This document shows positions 11,185-19,013 of a stretch of DNA of 64,000 nt, one piece after another (positions within the stretch are counted from its first letter, which is position 1; each line of letters starts with the position of its first letter). Origin of the DNA: Silanimonas sp. (lineage in GTDB: Bacteria > Pseudomonadota > Gammaproteobacteria > Xanthomonadales > Xanthomonadaceae). Under the pieces are notes generated by a model that saw only the letters and a program-made list of their open reading frames with translations, was not told the DNA's origin and did not search any database. The stretch spans positions 1 to 64,000 of the forward strand of contig JAGXTI010000014.1 of NCBI GenBank assembly GCA_018334015.1, written 5' to 3'. Position numbers and translations under genes: made by a program.

Positions 11185-11517
11185 ATGACGAGCAAATCAG
11201 GGGTGTCGGTGGAACGCGGTCGCTGGTCTGCGAAGGCCAAGCGTGATGCGGTGTTGCGTTTGCTGCAGGGTGAGGATCTGGACACGCTGTCGCGTTCGCT
11301 GAAGGTCGGCGCGGGCAAGCTGTCGCAGTGGCGCGAGACGTTTCTTGCGTCGGGCCTGGTCGGCTTCAAGCAGCGCGGCGACGATGCCCGCGACGAGGAG
11401 ATCGGCAAGCTGAAGACGGTCCTGGGCGAGATGACAATGCGTTGCGAACTGCAGCGCGATGCGATCCGGAGGTTGAAAGAGGGCCTCCCTTTGGACGAAG
11501 CGAGGTTGCCGAAGTGA
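11185..11517 (+). CDS. IS3-family transposase OrfA
   Basis: A 110-residue helix-turn-helix protein that binds the IS ends. It begins at the ATG at 11185 with AGGAG 8 nt upstream, in preference to a GTG at 11176. The N-terminal part (RWSAKAKRDAVLRLLQGEDL) is a transposase HTH. The C-terminal part, from about residue 70, is a leucine-heptad-like helix typical of OrfA. Its stop overlaps the GTG of orfB (GTGA), and orfB is in the -1 frame relative to it. Either coupled initiation or a programmed frameshift could therefore yield OrfB. Confidence 0.88.
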   Translation: MTSKSGVSVERGRWSAKAKRDAVLRLLQGEDLDTLSRSLKVGAGKLSQWRETFLASGLVGFKQRGDDARDEEIGKLKTVLGEMTMRCELQRDAIRRLKEGLPLDEARLPK

Positions 11518-12422
11518 GCCGGGCAACCTCGCCGGAAACCGGTCGCAGGTATGGCATCCAGCGCGTGTGTGGCGCGTGGCAGCTGCCCCGCTCGACGTGG
11601 TATGCACAGACTGCGGCGATGCGCCCGGATTGGCCGGTGCCGCTGAAGCGGGGGCCCAAGACCGTGGTGAGCGACGCTGAACTGGCGGATGCGATCCGGG
11701 GCGTGCTGGCGGCGAGCCCGTTTGTCGGCGAAGGCCATCGCAAGGTGTGGGCGAAGTTGCGGCATGCCGGCACGCGCTGCGGCAAGCCGCGGGTGCTGCG
11801 GGTGATGCGCGAGCACGGTCTGCTGGCACCCCAGCGCGGCGGTGGCTACCGCGGACCTCGGGCGCACGATGGCACCATCACCACGGCGGCGCCGGACCTG
11901 ATGTGGGGCACGGACTTCACCACCACGGTCACGGTGAACGAAGGTCAGGCTGCGGTGTTCGTGTGCGTGGATCACTGCACCAGCGAGCTGATCGGCGTGC
12001 ATGCCTCGGGCAAGGCGACACGCTGGGAGGCGCTGGAGCCGGTCAAGCAGGGTCTGCGTGAGCACTATGGCGGCCTGCGCAAAGCGGTCGCGCAGGGGCT
12101 CGAGCTGCGGCACGACAACGGCACCCAGTACCTGGCCCATGACTTCCAGCGCGAAATCGCCTTCCTGGGCATCGCGTCGAGCCCTTCGTTCGTGCGCGCA
12201 CCGGAAGGCAACGGCTGCGCCGAGCGCATCATCCGCACGCTCAAGGAGCAGTTGCTGTGGGTGCGCAGCTTCGCCACCATCGAGGAGTTGCGACTTGCGC
12301 TGCGCGAGTGGCAGCGGCTGTACAACGACACGTGGATGGTCGAGAAGCACCAGCATCGATCACCCGCACAGGTGCGTCGTGACCTTCGCGCCGCAGCGCT
12401 GCCGGTGGTCCAGGCGGCGTGA
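11514..12422 (+). CDS. IS3-family transposase OrfB (DDE integrase)
   Basis: The catalytic transposase, 302 residues from the GTG at 11514, with the retroviral integrase core fold. The DDE triad is visible: Asp in MWGTDFTTT, Asp in LRHDNGTQY and Glu in EGNGCAERII. An HTH_21-type segment (FVGEGHRKVWAKLR) precedes the core. All catalytic residues are present and no stop interrupts it, so the element may still be active. The open frame continues upstream to 11328 in another frame of orfA, as expected for IS3 frameshift elements. Confidence 0.88.
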   Translation: MSRATSPETGRRYGIQRVCGAWQLPRSTWYAQTAAMRPDWPVPLKRGPKTVVSDAELADAIRGVLAASPFVGEGHRKVWAKLRHAGTRCGKPRVLRVMREHGLLAPQRGGGYRGPRAHDGTITTAAPDLMWGTDFTTTVTVNEGQAAVFVCVDHCTSELIGVHASGKATRWEALEPVKQGLREHYGGLRKAVAQGLELRHDNGTQYLAHDFQREIAFLGIASSPSFVRAPEGNGCAERIIRTLKEQLLWVRSFATIEELRLALREWQRLYNDTWMVEKHQHRSPAQVRRDLRAAALPVVQAA

Positions 12423-12463
12423 TTTACCCTCAAATCCGTGTCCAGGAAACCGCGAGCGGTTCA

Positions 12464-12579
12464 CAGTCGATCTGTCGGGCTTCGGCTTCCGGCACGGCGT
12501 CCGGGGCGCTGGTGTCGAACCAGCGCACCAGCGCGGTGAGGGTGCGACGCCAAGGCTTGGCTTTGGTCGTTGAATCCAT
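12464..12579 (-). pseudogene. Acyl-CoA desaturase, 5' fragment
   Basis: Begins at ATG 12579 and encodes 38 codons (MDSTTKAKPWRRTL... ending EARQID) before the IS. Read on into the element it adds eleven foreign codons and stops at 12430. Acyl-CoA desaturases of this group have a similar amphipathic N-terminus before the WLR-type start of the first membrane helix, which is found at the other side of the IS. It lies 56 bp downstream of the OsmC-type gene on the same strand, so the native promoter is upstream of here and is now separated from the rest of the operon. Confidence 0.85.
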
Positions 12580-12635
12580 GGCGCAACTCTAGGTGCTGGT
12601 CCGGTGAGAGGGCGGTGAATCGGTGCCCATCCTCC

Positions 12636-13085
12636 TCACGCCGGCTCGACGCTGACCTCGGCGCGGACCGACTGGGCGATGAAGCAATGGCCATGTGCCC
12701 GTTCGTGCAGGCGGCCCAGTTCCGCCGCATCGGGTTGCTTGTCGCCAGAAAAGAGCACCCGGGGCCGCAGCGTGATGCGGGTGATCGCCATTTTGCCGTC
12801 GGCGTTCTTGCCGAGCAGGCCGGAAGCCCTGTCCTCGTAGGACTCGACAACGAAGCCGCGCTTGGCGCAAACGGCAAGGAAGGTGAGCATGTGGCAGGAG
12901 ACCAGCGCGCCGATCAGCAGGGTCTCCGGGTTCAGTGCCTCGGGGTTGCCAAGGTAATCGGGGGCGGCCGAGGCGAGGCTCGATTGCCCGTTCTCGAAAC
13001 GCAGTTGGTGGTCGCGGGAGTAGGTCGCGTAGCTGAAATCGCGGCCTTGGCGTGACCAGTGGACTGCGGCGCTGTGTTCGGACAT
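12636..13085 (-). CDS. OsmC/Ohr-family protein
   Basis: A 149-residue OsmC-fold protein, probably a thiol-dependent peroxidase for organic or lipid hydroperoxides. Cys64 (LVSCHMLTFL) and Cys134 (AHGHCFIAQSV) occupy the peroxidatic and resolving positions of the family. The ATG at 13085 begins the typical short N-terminus; the frame to 13343 runs into the divergent gene. It is co-oriented with the lipid cluster and 56 bp upstream of the broken desaturase. It may be its first gene, fitting a link between unsaturated lipids and peroxide defence (inference). Confidence 0.8.
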   Translation of the reverse strand: MSEHSAAVHWSRQGRDFSYATYSRDHQLRFENGQSSLASAAPDYLGNPEALNPETLLIGALVSCHMLTFLAVCAKRGFVVESYEDRASGLLGKNADGKMAITRITLRPRVLFSGDKQPDAAELGRLHERAHGHCFIAQSVRAEVSVEPA

Positions 13086-13149
13086 GGCAAGGGCTCTTGG
13101 ACGGAGCTCCAGCGTAGCCAATCCGCAACGGATTGCCGATGATTGCCGC

Positions 13150-13872
13150 ATGACCGGACCCAAGCGACACGGCGTTGCCCGCGTGCTCTCGAAAGCCGGG
13201 CTGGCCTCGCGGACCCTCGCCGCCGCCTGGGTGCGCGAAGGTCGGGTGAGCGTGGCCGGTCGCGTCGTTCGCGACCCCGAGCATCCCGTGCGCGTCGGTG
13301 TCGACGAGGTGAGCGTCGACGGCCGGCCGATGGGCGCGGCCACCCCTGTCTACCTTGCCCTGAACAAGCCGCGCGGGCGGGTGACGACGGCTGCTGATGA
13401 GCGCGGACGGGCCACGGTGTACCGGTGCTTCGACGGTGCCGGGCTGCCCTGGGTCGCACCGGTCGGCCGGCTGGATCAGGCCAGCGAAGGCCTGCTGCTG
13501 TTCAGCAACGACCCGGCTTGGGCGGCGGCGATCACCGATCCGACCTGCGGACCCGACAAGACCTACCACGTCCAGGTCGAGGGTGTGCCCGGCGCGGCGA
13601 CGCTGGCGGCGATGGTCGCCGGGCTCGAGGAAGGCGGCGAGCGGCTGTCGGCCAAGGCCGTGCGCCTGCTGCGCAGCGGCGGCAAGACCGCTTGGCTGGA
13701 GGTGGTGCTGGACGAGGGCAAGAACCGGCAGATCCGCCGCTTGGCCAAGGCCGCCGGGCATCCGGTGCGGCGCCTGATCCGTGTCGCCATCGGGCCGCTG
13801 GCCCTGGGCGAGCTGCCGAAAGGCCAGTGGCGGCATCTGAGCGTCGAGGAAGTGGAGGGCCTGCGCGCCTGA
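13150..13872 (+). CDS. Pseudouridine synthase, RsuA/RluB/E/F family
   Basis: A 240-residue enzyme that isomerises uridine to pseudouridine in rRNA. An N-terminal S4 RNA-binding domain (about 8-55, RVLSKAGLASRTLAAAWVRE) precedes the catalytic domain with the signature VGRLDQASEGLLLFSND; the nucleophile is Asp109. The ATG at 13150 starts just before the S4 domain. The length and the S4 domain fit the RsuA superfamily. Which rRNA position it modifies (RluE- or RluF-like) cannot be told from sequence alone. Divergent from the OsmC gene. Confidence 0.85.
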   Translation: MTGPKRHGVARVLSKAGLASRTLAAAWVREGRVSVAGRVVRDPEHPVRVGVDEVSVDGRPMGAATPVYLALNKPRGRVTTAADERGRATVYRCFDGAGLPWVAPVGRLDQASEGLLLFSNDPAWAAAITDPTCGPDKTYHVQVEGVPGAATLAAMVAGLEEGGERLSAKAVRLLRSGGKTAWLEVVLDEGKNRQIRRLAKAAGHPVRRLIRVAIGPLALGELPKGQWRHLSVEEVEGLRA

Positions 13873-13908
13873 TCGCCCGTGGCCGCTCTGCGCGACGGGC
13901 CTGGATCC

Positions 13909-15117
13909 TTATGCCTTGATCACACCCAGCTCGCGGCCGACCTTGGCGAAGGCCGCGATGGCGCGGTCGAGCTGTTCGCGGGTGTGGGCCGCGCTCATCT
14001 GCGTGCGGATGCGAGCCTGGCCCTTCGGCACCACCGGAAAAAAGAAGCCGATGGCGTAGATGCCTTCCTCGAGCAGGCGCTCGGCGAAGCGCTGCGCCAA
14101 CGGCGCGTCGTGGAGCATCACCGGGCAGATCGGGTGCACGCCGGGCTTGATCTCGAAACCGAGCTTGGCCATCTCCGCGCGGAAATACACCGTGTTCGCG
14201 GCGAGCCGCTCGCGCAGCTCGTCGGCCCGGCTCAGCATGTCGAAGGCGGTGATGCCGGCGGCCACCACGTGCGGCGGCAACGAGTTACTGAACAGATACG
14301 GCCGCGAGCGCTGGCGCAGCAGTTCGATCACCTCGCGGCGCCCCGTGGTGAAACCGCCCAAGGCGCCGCCCATGGCCTTGCCCAGCGTGCCCGTGAAAAT
14401 GTCGATCCTGTCCATCACGCCCTTGACCTCGGCGCTGCCGCGGCCGGTGGCCCCGAGAAAGCCGGTGGCATGGCATTCGTCGATGTGCACCATCGCGCCG
14501 TATTTGTTGGCCAGCGCGGTGATCGCATCGAGCGGGGCGATGAAACCGTCCATCGAGAACACGCCGTCGCTGGTGATCAGGATGTCGCGCACGCCGTCAG
14601 CCCGGGCCTGTTGCAGCTGCTTCTCGAGATCCGCCATGTCGCAGTTCGCGTAGCGGTAGCGCTTGGCCTTGCACAGGCGCACGCCGTCGATGATCGAGGC
14701 GTGGTTGAGGCTGTCGGAGATGATCGCGTCCTGCTCGGAAAGCAGCGGCTCGAACAGGCCGCCGTTGGCGTCGAAGCAGGCGGCGTAGAGGATGCTGTCC
14801 TCGGTGCCGAAGAAGGCGGCGATCTTCGCTTCCAGCTGCTTGTGCAGGTCCTGGGTGCCGCAGATGAAGCGCACCGAGGCCATGCCGAAGCCGTGGCTGT
14901 CGAGGGCCGCCTTGGCGCTGGCGATCACATCGGGATGGTCAGCCAGACCCAGGTAGTTGTTGGCGCAGAAATTGAGCACCCGGCGGCCATCGGCGAGGGT
15001 GATCTCGGCCGACTGCGGGCTGGTGATGATGCGCTCGGCTTTGAACAGGCCGGCGGCGCGGAGTTCGGCCAGTTCGGCCGCGTAGCGGGCGAGGGCGGGG
15101 GTGGGGGTAGCGGCCAT
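13909..15117 (-). CDS. kbl: 2-amino-3-ketobutyrate CoA ligase
   Basis: A PLP enzyme of 402 residues (E. coli Kbl 398) that cleaves 2-amino-3-oxobutanoate with CoA to glycine and acetyl-CoA. This is the second step of threonine breakdown after Tdh. The PLP lysine is Lys247 in [10 protein letters not shown]; the [10 protein letters not shown] segment and [10 protein letters not shown] near the N-terminus are characteristic. The ATG at 15117 gives the family length. tdh lies 2.7 kb away on the same strand rather than adjacent, with other genes between. Related alpha-oxoamine synthases are less likely given the match through the whole chain. Confidence 0.92.
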   Translation of the reverse strand: MAATPTPALARYAAELAELRAAGLFKAERIITSPQSAEITLADGRRVLNFCANNYLGLADHPDVIASAKAALDSHGFGMASVRFICGTQDLHKQLEAKIAAFFGTEDSILYAACFDANGGLFEPLLSEQDAIISDSLNHASIIDGVRLCKAKRYRYANCDMADLEKQLQQARADGVRDILITSDGVFSMDGFIAPLDAITALANKYGAMVHIDECHATGFLGATGRGSAEVKGVMDRIDIFTGTLGKAMGGALGGFTTGRREVIELLRQRSRPYLFSNSLPPHVVAAGITAFDMLSRADELRERLAANTVYFRAEMAKLGFEIKPGVHPICPVMLHDAPLAQRFAERLLEEGIYAIGFFFPVVPKGQARIRTQMSAAHTREQLDRAIAAFAKVGRELGVIKA

Positions 15118-15231
15118 GGGGGCTCCGGTGCGGCGGAAAGCCGGCATTATGCGGCGCTCCCGTGCTTGACAGCACTTGCGCCAATGGCGATGTTGGGTCA
15201 TCCGATTCTCCCGCCGGATTTTCAGGAAGCC

Positions 15232-15978
15232 ATGTCACGCACCCTTCAAATCGGGCTGGTCGAGGACGACCCGACGCAGGCGAAAGTCATCGCCGCGCTC
15301 ATCCGCAACGCCGGCATGGATTGCCTGCACTACGCCACCGAGCTGGAGTTCCGCCGGCGGATGGGGCCGGAATCGATCGACCTGCTGCTGCTCGACTGGA
15401 ACCTGCCGGGGGTTTCCGGCCTCGATCTGCTGCGCGAATTGCGCCAGACCAACAGCGCGCTGCCGGTGATCTTTCTCACCGGCAACGATCGCGAGCAGGA
15501 CATCGTGACCGGCCTGCAGGCCGGTGCCGACGACTACATCGTCAAACCGGCGCGTGCCGCTGAGCTGGCCGCGCGCATCGCTGCCGCCCTGCGTCGGTCC
15601 GCCCCGTCTCAGGGCGCGGCGGTCATCGAGGACGCCGAGCCTTTCGGCTTCGACCTCGAACACCGCCGGCTCAGCCTGCATGGCGAGCCGATCGAACTCA
15701 CCGACCGCGAGTTTGATCTGCTGGTGTTTCTGTTCCAGCGCCGCGGCAAGGTGGTGTCGCGCGAGACCCTGCTCGCGCAGGTCTGGCGCGTGGGCCCGAA
15801 CGTGGCTACCCGCAGCATCGACACCTACGTGAGCCGGCTGCGCAAGCGGCTGGGCCTGCAAGGCGATAGCGAGTGGCGGCTGGAGGGCATCTACCAGCAC
15901 GGTTACCGGCTGGTGCGCGCCCAGCTCGACGAGCCGCTGCCGCTGCCGCTGACCGACCCGCAGTCGCAGGCCGACTGA
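15232..15978 (+). CDS. OmpR/PhoB-family response regulator
   Basis: A 248-residue two-component regulator. The receiver domain (about 5-118) has the acidic pair EDD at 11-13, phospho-acceptor Asp55 ([10 protein letters not shown]) and Lys105 (YIVKP). A winged-helix DNA-binding domain follows (about 135-232, with [25 protein letters not shown]... shortened here, and SRLRKRLG). AGGA precedes the ATG at 15232. No histidine kinase is adjacent, so it is an orphan in this window. It is convergent with the exported-protein gene and divergent from kbl, but whether it regulates either is unknown. Confidence 0.88.
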   Translation: MSRTLQIGLVEDDPTQAKVIAALIRNAGMDCLHYATELEFRRRMGPESIDLLLLDWNLPGVSGLDLLRELRQTNSALPVIFLTGNDREQDIVTGLQAGADDYIVKPARAAELAARIAAALRRSAPSQGAAVIEDAEPFGFDLEHRRLSLHGEPIELTDREFDLLVFLFQRRGKVVSRETLLAQVWRVGPNVATRSIDTYVSRLRKRLGLQGDSEWRLEGIYQHGYRLVRAQLDEPLPLPLTDPQSQAD

Positions 15979-15993
15979 AGGCCGGCGCGGCAC

Positions 15994-17391
15994 TCAGAAG
16001 GGCGCAGCGGGGGCCTCCTCGAGCCGGATCCGTGCCGGCCCGATCGCTTCCTCGATGATCGACCAGCCTTGCGCCAAAAGAGCGCTGCGCGCCTCGGGGC
16101 TGGCGTTGCGACCGACGATCAGGTGCAGCCCGGTCGTTGCCGGAAACGCCGATGCTTCGAAATAGGCGGCCGTTTCGGGCGTCCAGATCAGCCGGTCCAC
16201 CGGCAGCGCCAGCCACAGCCGATCCTCGCCATCGCGCAGCACCAGGGCTGGGCCGGCCGCCTCGAAGCGCAGCGGAAAGCGCGGCTGCTGGGCCATCAGC
16301 AGGTGCAGCTGGTCGATCAGGTAACGCGCATCGACCTCGCGCTCGACCCGGGCGGCCAGTTCCAGCGGCAGCTCGCAACCCTGTTGCGGTGCGAGGGCCA
16401 GCAGGGCGTCCACCAGCCGGGTCTGCAGGGTCGGGCTGAAACGGCCGTTGTCGAAGAAGGCATCGCGGGCCTCGGCCCCACAGCGCAGCAGGCCCAGACG
16501 TTCGCGGTTCCAAGCGGTGACGGCCTCCGGCGATTGCTCCCAGACCATCCGGTGCACGCGGCCACTGACGGCGAGGGTGTTTCCTGCCGCCGTGCCGAGT
16601 TGGCCCAAGCCCAGGCCGACCCCGCGTCGGCCGGCCAGCGCGGCCCAGGTCAGACGGTCCATTTCGGCGTCGAGCCAAGCGTTGCCGGAGTAGGGGTCGA
16701 TGCCCAGCCGCTGCGCAAGATCGCGGCGGGCCGCGCTGTAGCCGATCCAGCGCTGGCCGTGGCGCAAGGCGACATGGCCGCCGGCCTGCCACCAGGGCGT
16801 GGCTTCCGGGCCGGGGGGCGGCTCGGCACCGGGGCGCAGTTGCAGGCCGCTGCCCTGCGGCGCGGCGCTGAAGGCTGCACTGGCGCGATCACCGGCATTG
16901 GCGGCGTGTCGACCCAGTTCACCGGCCTGCCGGCCAAGGAAGCGGAGCGCGCCGGCGGGCATTCCGATCACGCTCTCCACAGGTCGCGTTACCACCTGGC
17001 CGACCGCGCTGCCGGTCTGTTGCAGCGAGGCCCAGGCGGCTTCGGCGGCGGCTTCGGCGCGGCCGATGTCCCGCAGTTGCCGGAGCAGTGCCATTTCGGC
17101 GACGCGTTGGGCCAGCAGATCGAGGCTTTCGACCTCCAGCACCGGGGGTACCACGGCGCTGCCATCGGCCGGGCTGTCGGGCCGCAACAGAAACCGACCG
17201 AGATGACCAACCAGGCGTGCGCAGGGGTCGACCGTGAAGCCCTCGCCTTCCAGCAGACGAGCGGGCGCGATTTGTTGGGCCGGGAGGGCATCGGCACCGG
17301 GGCAATGGCTTGCGGGCAAGGCCTGGGCCTGGGCGGAGGCCAGCAGGGCGGCGCCCAGCAGGGCGAGCGCCGGTCGAGCGGAACAAAGCAT
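15994..17391 (-). CDS. Exported protein of unknown function
   Basis: A 465-residue protein with a clear Sec signal peptide (LALLGAALLASAQAQA, about residues 8-23). No catalytic motif or known domain was recognised. The central part contains an Ala/Gly-rich amphipathic stretch (VIGMPAGALRFLGRQAGE) and a Pro-rich linker. The C-terminal half is a regular globular-looking sequence with few Cys. Its ATG overlaps the stop of the GNAT gene (TGATG), so it is probably translated with tdh and the acetyltransferase. A periplasmic or cell-surface role is likely, function unknown. Confidence 0.65.
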   Translation of the reverse strand: MLCSARPALALLGAALLASAQAQALPASHCPGADALPAQQIAPARLLEGEGFTVDPCARLVGHLGRFLLRPDSPADGSAVVPPVLEVESLDLLAQRVAEMALLRQLRDIGRAEAAAEAAWASLQQTGSAVGQVVTRPVESVIGMPAGALRFLGRQAGELGRHAANAGDRASAAFSAAPQGSGLQLRPGAEPPPGPEATPWWQAGGHVALRHGQRWIGYSAARRDLAQRLGIDPYSGNAWLDAEMDRLTWAALAGRRGVGLGLGQLGTAAGNTLAVSGRVHRMVWEQSPEAVTAWNRERLGLLRCGAEARDAFFDNGRFSPTLQTRLVDALLALAPQQGCELPLELAARVEREVDARYLIDQLHLLMAQQPRFPLRFEAAGPALVLRDGEDRLWLALPVDRLIWTPETAAYFEASAFPATTGLHLIVGRNASPEARSALLAQGWSIIEEAIGPARIRLEEAPAAPF

Positions 17392-17825
17392 CAGTCGAAG
17401 CGTTTTTCGAGGTGGTAGCGGGTGTAGCCGGGTGGATTGTCCAGCTGCTCGCCGAACCGCCGATAACCGAGCCCCTCGTAGAAGGCCAGCGACTGGAACG
17501 CGATGGTGTCGAGGTAGACCCCGAGCGCACCCTGCCGCCGCGCCCACTGTTCGGCCTGGTCGAGCAGACGTGCGCCGATGCCGGTGCGGCGCCGCTCCGG
17601 CGCCACCGCCAGCATGGTGACGTGCAGCCAGCCCAGCCCGTATTCGCCGGCCAGCCCACCGACCAGGCCGTCGTCGCCGTCCAGCGCGGTGATGACGAGC
17701 GGCAGCCAGTCGGGGCGACCGATGAAGCGGGCGTTGTAGTCGCGCAGCATCTCGCGGATGGCCAGCGCCCTGCCACCGTCGGGATCGGGGTCGACGTGGA
17801 TGCGGACGCTGGAGGCCGGGCTCAC
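17391..17825 (-). CDS. GNAT-family N-acetyltransferase
   Basis: A 144-residue acyl-CoA-dependent N-acetyltransferase. Motif A (VTMLAVAPERRRTGIGARLLD, of which RRRTGIG is the CoA pyrophosphate loop) and the downstream helix/strand with FYEGLGYRRF are typical. The GTG at 17825 begins 1 nt after the tdh stop codon (TGACGTG) and is preferred; a longer frame to 17867 overlaps tdh. Substrate unknown. Coupled to tdh upstream and to the exported-protein gene downstream. Confidence 0.75.
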   Translation of the reverse strand: MSPASSVRIHVDPDPDGGRALAIREMLRDYNARFIGRPDWLPLVITALDGDDGLVGGLAGEYGLGWLHVTMLAVAPERRRTGIGARLLDQAEQWARRQGALGVYLDTIAFQSLAFYEGLGYRRFGEQLDNPPGYTRYHLEKRFD

Positions 17826-17826
17826 G

Positions 17827-18861
17827 TCAGTTCCAGCTGCAGACGACCTTGCCGCAGGTGCCAGCATCCATCAGCTCGAAGCCGCGCTGGAAGTCGTCGA
17901 TGTGGATCTGGTGCGTGAGCACCTTCTGCAGCGGGAAACCAGTGAGCACCATCTGCGTCATCTTGTACCAGGTCTCGTACATGCGCCGACCGTAGATGCC
18001 CTGCACGGTGAGCCCCTTGAAGATGATCTTGTCCCAGTCGACGCCGGTGCCCTTGGGCAGGATGCCGAGCAAGGCGATCTTGCCGCCGTGGTACATGCAG
18101 TCGAGCATGTCGTTGAAGGCGCGCGGGTTGCCGCTCATCTCGAGGCCCACGTCGAAGCCCTCCATGTGCAGGTCGGCCATCACATCCTTGATGCTCTGCT
18201 TGGCCACGTTGACGACACGGGTGGCCCCCATGTCGGCGGCGAGCTTGAGCCGGTAGTCGTTGACGTCGGTGACCACCACGTTGCGCGCACCGATGTGCTT
18301 GCAGAGGCCGGCCGCGATAATGCCGATGGGGCCCGCGCCGGTGATCAGCACGTCCTCGCCGACCACGTCGAACTCCAGCGCGCAGTGCGCGGCATTGCCG
18401 TAGGGGTCGAAAAAGGCCGCCAGTTCGGAGGGGATTGGATCGGGAATCGGCCACAGGTTGGCGGCCGGCATCGCGATGTATTCGGCGAAGGCGCCATCGC
18501 GGTTGACGCCGATGCCCACGGTGTTCGGGCACAGGTGCTGCTTGCCGGCACGGCAGTTGCGGCAATGGCCGCAGACGATGTGGCCCTCCGCCGAGACGCG
18601 GTCGCCGATCTTGTAGCCGGTCACCCCGGTGCCCAGTTCGACGATCCGGCCGACGAACTCGTGACCGATGACGAGGCCCGGCGTGATGGTGCGCTGGCTC
18701 CACTCGTCCCACTTGTAGATGTGCAGGTCGGTGCCGCAGATCGCGGTTTTTTCCAGCTTGATCAGCACCTCGTTCGGCCCGGCCCGCGGGACCGGCACCT
18801 CCTCCATCCAGATGCCTTTTTCGGCGTGGCGCTTGACCAGCGCCTTCATCATCATCCCCAT
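17827..18861 (-). CDS. tdh: L-threonine 3-dehydrogenase
   Basis: A zinc-dependent medium-chain dehydrogenase that oxidises L-threonine to 2-amino-3-ketobutyrate with NAD. From the ATG at 18861 it is 344 residues. Catalytic zinc ligands Cys42 ([10 protein letters not shown]) and His67/Glu68 (GHEFVG), four structural-zinc cysteines (97, 100, 103, 111) and the NAD motif GAGPIG (175-180) are all present. GGAG lies 9 nt before the chosen ATG; a start at the later MKALV would match E. coli Tdh exactly and is also possible. First gene of a tdh-GNAT-exported protein operon. Confidence 0.93.
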   Translation of the reverse strand: MGMMMKALVKRHAEKGIWMEEVPVPRAGPNEVLIKLEKTAICGTDLHIYKWDEWSQRTITPGLVIGHEFVGRIVELGTGVTGYKIGDRVSAEGHIVCGHCRNCRAGKQHLCPNTVGIGVNRDGAFAEYIAMPAANLWPIPDPIPSELAAFFDPYGNAAHCALEFDVVGEDVLITGAGPIGIIAAGLCKHIGARNVVVTDVNDYRLKLAADMGATRVVNVAKQSIKDVMADLHMEGFDVGLEMSGNPRAFNDMLDCMYHGGKIALLGILPKGTGVDWDKIIFKGLTVQGIYGRRMYETWYKMTQMVLTGFPLQKVLTHQIHIDDFQRGFELMDAGTCGKVVCSWN

Positions 18862-19013
18862 CGATCTGCGCTCCACGGGCGGCCCGGCCCGGCTGCGACG
18901 CAGTATAACGAGGCCCCGGTCGGCGCCGCGGCAGGGGGGACTTCCGGCATGCCGGTTGCGGCCGGGCAGCGGTTAGACTGCGGGTTCCGCTTGCCGCCCC
19001 GAGGGCTTCATTC

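Larger units (their letters stand above)
11119..12463 (+). mobile_element. IS3-family insertion sequence, 1345 bp
   Basis: An intact-looking IS with two overlapping transposase frames. Its imperfect terminal inverted repeats are about 36 bp: the right end read inward begins TGAACCGCTCGCGGTTTCC and shares CGGTTTC and TGGACACGG with the left end. It is flanked by the direct repeat CAGT (11115-11118 and 12464-12467), a 4-bp target duplication as seen in some IS3 subgroups. Removing the element and one CAGT restores the desaturase reading frame exactly, which fixes both ends. The only copy in this window. Confidence 0.9.

Noticed and set aside
11140-12444. Shorter IS boundaries at TGGACACGG / CCGTGTCCA
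   Set aside because: No target duplication flanks these points, and inverted similarity continues outward to 11119 and 12463, where CAGT repeats and frame restoration agree.
13879-15231. Long plus-strand extension before the response regulator
   Set aside because: It is antisense to kbl. The regulator's receiver domain and ribosome site place its start at 15232.
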